Below, in pieces: positions 24,674-36,000 of a DNA stretch of 64,000 nt. The stretch lies in assembly GCA_009760855.2 (NCBI GenBank), contig WPIO01000024.1, forward strand, positions 2,641,001-2,705,000. Direction: 5' to 3'. Under the pieces are notes generated by a model. The model was not told the DNA's origin. It ran no database searches and worked only from the letters and a program-made list of their open reading frames with translations. This DNA is from Cristatella mucedo. Lineage: Eukaryota; Bryozoa; Phylactolaemata; Cristatellidae. Position 1 is the stretch's first letter. Every line of letters begins with the position of its first letter. Position numbers and translations under genes: made by a program.

Positions 24674-24937
24674 TTAATAATAATAATAATAATACACTTG
24701 ATAAAGTGCCCTCAGAGAACTCAATATCTTACTGGGTGCTTTACATTTGCTACAAAGGAAACGCGATCGAATAGTGAGTGGTATCATGCTTGATAAACAA
24801 CAAGAATAACATGGTTAGGGGTGACATGCACAGCGTCAGCATGCAAGTGTGGTTAGTGGCAGCATGCACAGTGTCAGCACGCGTAAGCGCATAAAGGGCG
24901 AATCACAGGGGCTCACTAACTGCTGTCCTATGTAGTG
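24674..24937 (-). mobile_element. LINE-A 3' UTR and end of ORF
   Basis: (TAA)n, AGTGCCCTCAGAGAACTC, ACATGGTTAGGGGTGACATG, GTGTCAGCACGCGTAAGCGC and GCTCACTAACTGC, collinear with the reversed copy at 13069. Confidence 0.92.
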
Positions 24938-25906
24938 CGTTTGACTCCATGGTAATCTTTTCGGTAGGAGACCGACTTCTGTCACCACAAGGATGGTGCC
25001 AAATCGCTGATGACCCCAGCTTGTGGTATTATTTGGCTGGTTATCGCCTGCTTACAATTAAACTTGAAGGTTGCATTCCCCGCAGCTGAGACTAACGCAG
25101 ATCTACCATTAGCTAGTAGGAAGCAGACCGAAGCCGACTGATCAGTTTGTATCTGTACGAACTGGAATGGGAAGTGACCGAAAGATCACATCAAGATTCT
25201 CGAAGAATTTAAGTTTTCGGGGTGTTTGACAAATGAGCAGGTGTAAAGGGTCGTTCAGTGGCTTCGATGACTAGTAAGACAACTACAACCACTTTGATAA
25301 CTAGTAAGGTAGCCTGTGGCCTTGCTGACCGCACAAGCTACAAGTGACTATCACGAGGCCATCAAAAGGGGAATACGGCGGATGCCACTGGCGGTGACTC
25401 TCCATAGGTAAGGAAAACCCTACACACTAGGACGGTCGGACGGCTGGCTAGCGACGACTGAGGTGCTGCCATCGATGAAAGATGCCGTCGACAGATTCTT
25501 GACGTGGCCCACGCCTCGTCTAGTATGCCGTGTGCGTACTCAACTAGAAACAATGCTAAATTGCTACATAAATTTTAATGGAACTTAAATCAGGCTTCCG
25601 GACATACTTACTGGTTAGGAGAGCTTTATGACTGAACCATAATGCTTCGGATCACCATGACGTCGAAGCGATTACGAACTCGGTAAATTGAGTGCTGTAG
25701 TCACTAGGCAGCCTTTGACTCCATTAATGTGTTTTTATATACAAAAAGATGCACTTCCAATGTTTTAGGTCTGCCTTGCTTGTCCATAGTCCAGTTGTTT
25801 AGAACACAGTATCTTGGATATCGTGGAAACCTTTCTTGGTCCCGGGGTGAGGAGGGTCATAACACAACTTTACGGCGAGTCCATTATACACTATTGTAGT
25901 CAACCA
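24938..25906. other. Region upstream of the menin start
   Basis: Presumably contains the promoter and 5' UTR. A TATA-like TTTTTATATAC is at 25732. An in-frame stop (TAG, 25787) precedes the start codon, with no ATG in any frame between them. No firm promoter element seen. Confidence 0.35.
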
Positions 25907-26444
25907 ATGGCGCGGCGGCGGGCTGTTCGCCGTTCGGACTCCGTGTCGACTGAATTTTATCGCATTCCAGTGCCTAGAAAGTGTATAGATTACAAGCTTC
26001 ATTTCCCACTTGGGTCTGTTTTTGATGTCGTAAAGCTGCTGCAATTCGATTTAAGTGGCAGTTATGAGCCGAACTTAGCATTTTGGTCAGTATTGCTGGG
26101 TGTTCTGGAAGCTCGCCTCACCAATTCTGGGTCTCCGACGCAACAACAAGTTACCGAAAGTGTTTCGCCTTCTGAATGTGCCGAAGAGTTTTCGTTGAGC
26201 GCTGCGCTGAATATTCCAACCATAGATTTTTTCGATGTCAAGGCAATATTCGATAAGTTCGAGGCATTGGTTAAGACTGAATCGCCGGCTAGCACGAGAA
26301 GCGACTCTGAGTCGGGTGGGCAGCAGCATGCAGCTGCAGACTACGACGCTGTTACTCGGATCAAGGACAGCATTTGGAAAGGCCTCGGTGGCGCAGGCAG
26401 CTACGAGAAGGCTCATTTGCAGTTTCTCACTTCATACGTTACCA
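25907..26444 (+). CDS. MEN1: Menin exon 1 (start codon)
   Basis: Encodes residues 1-179 and ends in phase 1 at ACCA|GTAAGT. The N-terminus MARRRAVRRSDS is basic and about 35 residues longer before the FPLxSxxDVV block than in human menin. The later part (IKDSIWKGL, HLQFLTSYVTS) matches the human stretch around VIWNSLSRSYF and SLFSFITGT. No other ATG lies between the upstream in-frame stop at 25787 and this start, and the base after ATG is G. Confidence 0.9.
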
Positions 26445-26958
26445 GTAAGTCGAGTTACTCGTGCTCGTCTTTTTTTGCTTAAGACTCGTGTAAGGGGCCC
26501 GAAAAAGATGCTGATTGGATGCGTGATTCTACACTTCTGCATTCTTTCACTTCACTTCTTGCTTAGCTTCGCAGCCGCGTGCCTTTCCGGCCAGCTCCGC
26601 TCTAACGGCGCTCCGTGCATGCAGGCTACCAGCTGGACTCTTTCGGCTGTGCAACGGCCGTCGTGGCCGCAGGACAGTTGCTGAACTATGCTGATATGCA
26701 CCTGGCTCTGTCAGAAGGCCACGTGTGGCTCGCTTTTGGACCAGGCTGTGGAAGCCGGATAGAGGTATCGTGGCACGGTACGTTGGGCTGCAAGAGCTGG
26801 AAAGCAGAGAGACGAGTTTGTTATTCCCTTCCTTTGCCACGCTGCATGCATTTTTTTGAATTGTTGAACTGCATTGGGTCTCTGTGGCTATTGGAAAAGG
26901 GCACCTGCATCTTCCAGCTTTCCATAGTCGTATGTTTATGGTGATAGCTGCTGCTTCG

Positions 26959-27011
<53 letters not shown>

Positions 27012-30000
27012 CGCTGACCCTTGAAAATGCATGCCAAATAGCATGCGTTCGCCTAACCTAGCTGTAGTCACTTTTAGGTCCCTTCATTCTATGGCTCCAG
27101 CCTATCTGTCAGATATACTACCCCATCAGGCCAAGCATCGTACCACCCGCTTCTCGGAATCCAACAGTCTAGAAATACCTCATACAAACCTTAAATCCTT
27201 TGGAGACCGTGCATTTAGTTCATATGCTCCCAAAGCCTGGAACTCCCTCCCGACCTGCGTCAAAACATCCCCTGACCTGACCACATTTAAAAGGAACCTA
27301 AAAACACACCTATTTAGGACAGCATTTAGTGGGTCCCTGTGATTCGTCTTTGATGTGCTTATGCGTGCTGACACTGTGCATGCTGCCACTAACCACATTT
27401 GCATGCTGACCCTGTGCATGTCACCCCTAACCATATTATTCATCTCGTTTGTTTTTCAAGCATGATTTTACTTACCATTCAATTGCGTTTCACTTTACAG
27501 CAAATGTAAAGCGCCTAGAGAGAGATTGAGTTCTCTGAGGGCACTTTATCAAGTGAATTATTATTATTATTATTATTAGTGGGCAAGGCATGCTAGTAGC
27601 TTTAATTTAAGCATGTACGAGGATTCGGACCTGCAGAAGTTGCTAAGATTTTTTTTAAGATCCTCTCCCCAATTCGCAAGGCCTGCCTTTGGGGCTGCTT
27701 ACCGGTTTCTCGATCATGTATTTGTTCCAAGGTGATACATTAATAAAAGCAATCTATTTAATGTATCACCACTGGTGTACCTCATAGCCTGCTTTGTGCT
27801 GTGCAATGAGTGAAGCAAATGAGGGAGTGGGCCAGGTGGCAGTGCATAATACAGCTGCTCGCTGAATGTGCTAAGCCAGTCGCAGTATACTTGCTTCCGG
27901 GATGGCTACTGTAATAACGATTTTGATAAAACAACAAAAATAACATGGTTAGGGGTGACATGCACAGGGTCAGCATGCAAGTTTGGTTAGTGGCAGCATG
28001 CACAGTGTCAGCACACATGAGCAGATAAAGGACGAATCACATGGACTGACTAAATGCTGTGATAAATAGATACGTTTTTAGTTGCCAGAGTCTCTGCCAA
28101 GGTACTGGTATGTTTATGAGCCAAAATACCCTGAGTAGACGTCATAATGAACCAGTAGTAAAGGCATGGGTGGCCAAAGGCAAGTCGTTGCTGACTCGGC
28201 ATGCAAAAAAGCAGGGCTGGATTTTGCTTACCGTTACCAATACTGAACAGCTGCATAGTGGAGCTGAGTGCTATGGACTGATAAGTCCAAATTCAATCTC
28301 TTTATGTATGATTAGAGGAGTAAGTACGTTTTCTGGCAAGTGGTTAGAGTGTGTTGACGTGTGTCTACTAAACACAGGGACGTGCAGTGGTGAAAGTGTA
28401 ATGGCATGGGGTTGCTTCTCAACTTATAGTGTTGGGCGACTTCACAGGATTTGATGAATCAGAATGTCTATCTCAGCAGTGTGTAGAATGTTGGCTTGCC
28501 ATCTGCTTACGCTCTTCACGGGCTCGACGTCTGTTGGTAGCTTGACAACCATTCGAAGCACACTACTGTGGCGATTAGAGTTTTCACGAAGGGTTGCTAC
28601 GGCTTTGAGCCAATTGAGATCATGCAGTGGCTAGTGACATTTTGGCAGTCGAATCTCTTTATTATTGATTTTACTGATTGTAGCTATCTTCTTCAGGTTG
28701 TATGTCACCAATGTCTGAAAAATTTGAAATTGTGTAGCAATTGTTATGTTACCAAGTCCTTTTGGTGCAAAGTTCACATTTAGTCCTTCGTAATAGCAGT
28801 CAACTAGGTGGCCTTAGGCATGGCGATCGGCTCTAGCACAAGGCTAGGAAATGAGTATAGCCGGTGTACTGTTGCTTTCATACTATAGAGCATGACTAGA
28901 AGTATCTGAACAAACAGACAACACAGTAGTTTTCAACCTGATGTAAAACAGGGGACTCCGTCATTTTTAAATGGAATAGATGCTAGCTTATGAAAGCGCT
29001 TTCGCCTCGTGGTCGAATACCTGCTACTCCTCATTAGATTGGCATCGCCGATACTTTTGCACTCCAGTGTACATGCATACATGCGGCTGTCTCTCTTTTT
29101 GGTAGAACAATGGTCATGATCTTGATATGAATGATCAATTCATAAACTAAGCAAGAATCGCTCTTTATTTTGAGAAGAAGAATAGTCAGAGTACTTCAAA
29201 CGGCTAGCTCTGGCATAATGCTGTAAGGCTTTCGTGATTTGTATAATCTTGAGTTGTGATTATTGACCTGTGCTCACTTCAGTTGTACTGTGTGACTGGC
29301 ATTGAATATGTTGTGTGCCTACTGACTAGGTGAGGTGCGTGGTTAGACATATTCAGTTCTGCTCATTCTGAAATTCAACACTACTATATTACACCATCTG
29401 CACCAGATAGATAAATTGGCTTTCTGTCCTACCCTTTTGCTGTTAACATAGTCATAGAACGATAGTATGTGCGAAAATTTAGAGCACACTGTTCAATGCA
29501 CACTCGGGAGCTAATGCATTGGTTTGGGTGCCAAGTTTTTGGATATCAGTATTACTTTTTTATATTTACTTTTTATTATTTATTCAATTTTTTCCAGGCA
29601 AGAATCCAGATACTCGAAAGAGCATCACCGATGCTGACATGAAAGAAAGATGGCTGTATTCTGGAGGTAAATATTATAGATCGTAGTTGAAACTGAGTTA
29701 CCTATTGTGGCTCTTAATTTTTTACTGGTTGATTTGTGTACGAGTTTTAGAAACTTACAGTCGTACTTCCATTAAAAAATGTTTAATCGTTGGCCGTTTT
29801 TCAACTTGCACGATAGCTTAAGCACCTTTGCATTTTTGTTAGTGTGATTGTATGACATAGCGATATGGTTCACGAGTTGAATACCGTACTGACCATGTGA
29901 CACTTAAAATTCTGGTTAAATTCTGTAAACAAAAAATATAAGCAGCAATTAGCGATATACACGCTGCAGCAAAAAGTTTGCACACAATCTGCAGGTTCTG

Positions 30001-33000
30001 TGGAAGCTACTCTGTTCGGGTAATGAACAAATTTTCTACAATGCCAGGCATCCTAAAGTTGTGTCCAGCCAGTGAAAATATTTATTTACAATCTGCAAGT
30101 TGGTCGTTGTACACCCTAAGCAATGCTGGCTCTATGGAGTGATTAGCTCTTAAGCCAGACTGGAACTTACTAGCAAGGTTTGAAGTTTCTATATATGAGT
30201 TTAGCTGGTCCGCCATGACCCGTTCCGGTGTCTAGTATAGTATTAGCCGAGTTATGGAAATTACTAGGCACAAAGCTATATGTTAAATGAAACTGTTAAT
30301 AAGCCACGACCACGTGCCTCTACAAGCTGCCAACATGTACCGAGGTTCAACAAGTTGGGAAACGAGTCATATAATGCAAAGCTCGGCAAATTTTTTATTG
30401 GTAGACATGTTGTTTCTGGTTTGCTTTCGGTTAAGATATTGTTTGCCTAATAGTTATTGAAATACAAATCGTCACCATTGCAGAACCCATTTCTAACCTT
30501 CCCGTAGTTTTAAATCTACCCCATACAATATTCAATTGTTGGGCCAATCTTCTTGGTATTTTCTCAACATTTACCCTTCAAGACAATTTATGCTTGAAAG
30601 GTAGCTGGTAAAGCTCAGACAGAAGTGGTATGTTGTAACAGTCAGGCTGTTGCCTATAGACCATACCAGCTGCTGAGTTATGCACCAGTTGCTGACGATT
30701 AAGGGCAAATGCCAGGAGTCTTGACAATTGGGAATTGCAATAAAGCGCTGTATCGCAAACTTATGAACAAGTTTAGATATTTTCTTATAAAAGCAGGCCG
30801 TGATTTCTGCAACGTTCCTCAGCTGAAAGTAGTCTGACTGGACACTAGAGGCAATTTGTTCATCCAATAAAGAGTTGTTTTGGAGCATTGCTTTGGGATT
30901 GCATCTTAGAATCGCTATAGTTAATTTCAGTAATAACCAATCTTGAGGATGAGGTTTTCCTACTTGAGGGTGGCACTAGGCTTGCCTATAATGCTTACAC
31001 AAGTCTTATTGTAGTTAAACTTCTGGAAATTAGTCTTTATCCATGCAAATAGATACTAGCACCACATTAAGTTAGTTGGATGTGGAGCAGTAAGATAAGA
31101 TAAAATAAAATAAACATAATTAATTTGTATAATAAAAACCCCAAGAAAACGTAATCTCTATTCAGGTGTTTCACATATGCCATTGGGCTCGAGCCCACGA
31201 CCTTGGTCTGGCAAGCACCGGGTATCCACTGGGTCAAACCTTGCGCAGCACACGGCCATAAGGTTCTGAGGATAGGTAGAGCTAAGTGTCATAGCTTTAG
31301 CAATTAAAGCCAGTGCCAAACCATGAGGTGTTCCTTACTTTAAGGGTCCCTAGGCTGACCGATAGCCATTTACTTCTTCGCTCTGACATCTGTCATTGTG
31401 GTTGGACATTCAGCACACTATTAGTGACATCCTGTCCTGTCGTGAGGAGCTCCAAAAGGAACTGGTTGTCAAATGTTGCTAAGAGTTTGGGAGAACTAGC
31501 ACCGACGTGTCTCCCCGATCAGCATCATTTAGAAGTTCATTGCGAATCCGAGCAGCGCAGTTTCTATGGATTGCTTTGCTCTAAACCTATATGAACTTAA
31601 TATCACAACGAATATTATATATGTATGATGAAAAAACAATCGTTTAACTGCTGGACTATCACTCTTTTTTTGTAGATAATGGCAAAAGTGAGACTGAACT
31701 ATAGCTACTTAGGTTCCCATGGCTTGTGGTCGGCCTTTTTATTAATCGCCAAACAACAGCTATTTTCAGAGAGGCTGGCACTTCACCTGTAACCAGGGTC
31801 ATATTTAAATTTATTAAGATGGACAGAAGCAGATCAATCAACTGCATAAGGAGAACTGTTGGTGCATGACCAAAAGGGCTAGTGGTCTTTTTACCTTGAA
31901 AGGCAAATTTAGTGATGAGGTCAAAAAGATTTAGTCTAGAAGGAGGTGTGAGAAAAGCAAGGCGATGTAAGGTTGCAATCCGGCAGGGATGTTGATGAGA
32001 GGGTGTCTAAGCAGGCTGTGATTTTGGCTGCATTCCGTGGCCGAAAGTTGGTCGACTTGACAGTGAAGATATGATCAGTTACTAGCTTTGCATTGCAGAA
32101 CTACATCTTTGGATGACCAAAGACCACTGTTCACCTTGAACTATGTGGTAACTAACGTTGGAAATAAAAATGGCTCGTATCATGCTGTCAGGTATCCGAT
32201 GCAGGGTGTCTAGCCCATTGGTACCGATGCATCCCAAGACCAGCCACCAACTTTATTCTAAAAGAAATTATCATGGAACCGTAAACGGTGTAACGGTGCA
32301 CGTACTGCATATGTTTGCAGTTGCCTAAAATAGTTCATTTGCTCTCATCGGTGTGTGCAACTTTGCTTCAGCCTTTGTTGCTTCCTTGTGCCCCCTCCTG
32401 CAAATGACCCACTATTTGCTTGAGAGGCAGAAGCTTCAGTTTTTCTTGATCTCGTGCTCGACTTTTTCTGCCACATTATGTTATTGATATTGATGGACGG
32501 TAGCTGAGCGTGTCCAGGCAAATGTATCGCGTGTGCTTCAGCAGCTTCCACTATGACCTGCTTAAACAACAACTCTATCTGTAGGTCAGCCGCTGCTGTG
32601 CGATCGTATCATGGAGCTGGCTATGCTGTTCAGCATTATCAATCCATCACAGAGTGTGACAGCAGACAGCCTAACCTTGACGTTCACTCAGTACTGTCTG
32701 CTGCATTCCATGTATGCAGCCGGCAAGCTTTCCAAGTAGGTGTGGGGTGGGACAGCAACATGACTCTTTGGCCTACTCGAATGCTTGCCTGGGTTGGACT
32801 TCTGCATGGCTGAACACGCGTGCACCTGTGTTGTAGTTGCCCGCAGGCCCATGTGGCCCTGGCCGAGGCTGCCGAGAGGCTATCCACTGCGCCGGGTCTG
32901 CCACCGGCGGTTTTCCTGAGCTGCGAGCGTCTGTACAAAGCTGCAGTGCTCTGCGCCCGGCAGCGATGCTCTGACGTTTTCATCTACCCTTATCTGGCGC

Positions 33001-36000
33001 TGGCAGCATTCTACTACCGTAAAGGACAGTACTTAGATGCTTTCAAATGCTGGACTGCTGCTGCCAGAGCACTTGGGAGGTATAGACATGGTGGTCTACA
33101 CCAGTCATGTCTGCAATATGGACTGACTTGGGCAGGCGAATTTGCTCGATGCCTGCACTGGCTATGTGTTGATTGCGTGATCGATTTCCTGATTCGCTCG
33201 TTCGGTGCGTTGACTGTGTTGACTCCAGAGGAGCTTCGTGCTGCTTTTTGAAGCAGTTTCCTATGTCCTGCAATTGTTAGCGGTCCTGCTTTCGCACTAA
33301 TATATAGCTTGTTTGTCCGGTAGGTACACGTACACCGCAGGCGACGACGATGAACCGTACAAGGATTTCCATGAAGTTGTCAGTGAGAAAATCCCATCTA
33401 TTCTTGCCATAGAACCAGCTACTTCACGAAGTCCTGTGGTGTTTTCATACATTGTAAGGATTTTTGATGGCCTCTGCAAGTGGGAGGAAGGTAAATGACA
33501 GATCGCGGGGACTAGCGCTTAGAGCAAGTCTGTTTATTTAAGCCCACTTCTGCCAAATAAGTCTTGCTTTTATGTAGGAATATGCAATACTTAATTAGTT
33601 AATTGCCACGTAGCAGCGATGTGATATTTACACGCTGTGTGACAAGAAGCGGCTGACAATAAGTCTTATAATTAATGCATGTCACACATATGTAGCCAAA
33701 ATGTTCAAAATTGCATGCATATACTGTGGCTGATTGTTGGGCCTTCTTTTCGAGCCAGATGAAATTTAAGAAGATTGCTTTCACCGATAGCCATTATGTT
33801 CGATCTTTGTCTGAGATTGGGTACAGCGATGGTGGCTTGCTTAAAATCTAACTAGCTCACTGGTTCTGTCTAGGCTGGACTACTGCAATTCCGTTTCGGC
33901 TGGGCCACCGAAAAAGCCTCTTAGCCTATGCATCTGCTGATAAATGTGGCTGCGAGGTAGTAGTCAACAGTAGCCAACAACCCCTCAGATTCAGCCATGT
34001 GTCTCCGTTTTTTGAAGAATCTGAAGGGGCTCCCGATCGGTCAACTCAACGGATAAAGAGCACAGTTCTTACTCTGACCCACAAGGCCAACTACGGCTTT
34101 GCTCTTTCATGCCAAGCTGAACTGCCACACCAGTTTCAGTCTCCTCGGGTCATCTGGGGAAAATAAATTAGCTGCTCCATTCAAACACTTAAGGCCGGAG
34201 TGCAGAAACTGATAAAATTGGTCAAGCCATCCGTCTTTTGTTATGGGGGTCTTTCAAATGAAAAGCATGTTAGAAATGCATTCAGAAGTTTTGAGTGCTA
34301 AATAAAGGGAGACCATAGAGAATGGTTATGCTAACCCTGTCTTACCCAAAAGTGAACCGAAAGCAGCAGGTCTACAAATAACAAATTTGCCTATCTCTGC
34401 ATCATTTACGACTTGTGTCCCAACTTAATTATACCAAGGTACATGTTTGCAGAGTGTTGAGGTATGTGCTTGTGACTTTCAAGCAGCTTTCTTACTGGCT
34501 CTCTGTATGCCCTGATAATTCAATAGCTTGGCCTCCCCGGTCGATGTGAAATTTAGGGAAATGAGTTGGGCTCTGTGTGCACTTTATTTATCTAGTTCAT
34601 CTTTGGCGTGAGTTGGGTAAGTATGGCTATACATCTTCTCATGCATCTTTAAGCTTGATGTTTTGCTTTATTCTTCATTATTGCACGTCTTATTATCCAG
34701 CCCACCAAAAATGAACAACATAAATGGGGTGCTCGCAGAGCCCAACTCATATTTCGATTTCATATAGAACATATTAGTCTTTTGAAAGGCACCCTAAACG
34801 AAAGATGGATTGTTGGACCAATTTTCGCAAGTGGTTTTCTGCACTTCGGCCTTAAAAGACAAGTAAAAAAAAAAGACTGGTTCTTGCTTGCACAATTCTT
34901 AGGCAACAACATATACTCTCCAGCTGCCGACTGAGGCATATCCTTTCCAGGCATCGTGAGCTGCTATTTCATGGTACTCAGTTCCTCGGCTGCTCTGCTG
35001 ACTCAGTTATGCTTCTTACTTTCTTTTTGTTGCACAAGATGATGTCTATTGACTACCATAATAATAATAATAATACACTTGTTATAGCATCCTCAAAAAA
35101 CTTAATCTCTTTATAGGCACTTTACATCTGCAAAGGAAGCACTACTGCATGCTTACCGAAAGCTGCTTAGCCTTTGAGTGCTCTGTAGAAAATGTGTTTA
35201 CAATCCATGCTAAGTTGATCTGTGCTAAGCATGGTCGTCTTTTCGTAGAATGCCTTTCGACCTTCGAAATTGTCAATCATGAATATGCTTTCACAGCCTC
35301 TGTATAAGCAATTTTTTACACCGTGCAATTGGTGAGATCTTAGTTTTCTGGTAGATGAGTTTGCTGAGCTCTGAGAAAAAAGCAATGCATTCATCGGTCC
35401 TTTCAGCTGCAAAGTTAGCACTTGCTCTTCGATTCCAATTTTTTTGCAGATCTTACTGAATTAATGAATGATTTGTAAAATGTCGCGAATGAAGTGGGCG
35501 ATATGGATGCCGAATAGATACGACTTTCTTGATATGTTTGTTCCTACCAGGTAGCAGCTGTGCTGTTCTGCATGCTGGTTGGGCAAAAAACGTGGCAGTC
35601 ATTGCTTCCAAGTTCGAGTTCGACATTCGCCGGCAAGTAAAAATTGAGCCTAGGTAAGCACCTGCAGTCAGAAGGCAGTGACACTTGATAACCTTCCTTT
35701 TCTAATCTTTGATTAACACTCACTTTCTTGTTACAGCACAGGCGAGGAGAGCTCTTTAAATGAGAAAACTGAGTCCACTGCCCTATTACCACAAGATGAA
35801 GTTGTAACCGATGTATCAGACATCAAGCCTCCTCCCACTGTGGTCGTCCAACTTGCAAGCCGGAAGATGTCAGGGCTCAGAAAGCTGCTTGTTGCTGAAA
35901 AAGTTAGCACGGAGGCCATTCAATTGCAGATGGCATCCCAAGTCGGCACTGCCGCGAGGAAGCACTCGAGCAAGCGGCTCTCTAGTGCTGCTCAGACTGA

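Larger units (their letters stand above)
33780..35195 (+). mobile_element. LINE-B copy in menin intron 6, split twice
   Basis: Pieces at 33780-34192, 34856-35059 and 35156-35195 follow the order of the 58505 copy: LTLTHKANYGFALS, CTILRQQHILSSCR-like and LPKAA-like positions near the ORF end. It is older than the two elements it hosts, a MITE and a LINE-A tail. Confidence 0.85.

Noticed and set aside
25814-25906. Extending menin upstream of ATG 25907
   Set aside because: No ATG between the in-frame stop at 25787 and 25907; the extension would need a non-ATG start.
26547-27071. 174-codon - strand frame opposite menin exon 2
   Set aside because: Contains Tyr-Ile and His-Thr runs from the GT/AT microsatellite and is antisense to a conserved exon.
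32736-32836. Stop codon TAG at the end of menin exon 4 as a real terminator
   Set aside because: The TAG overlaps the donor GTAGGT; splicing at AA|GTAGGT to T at 32837 restores the conserved alignment.
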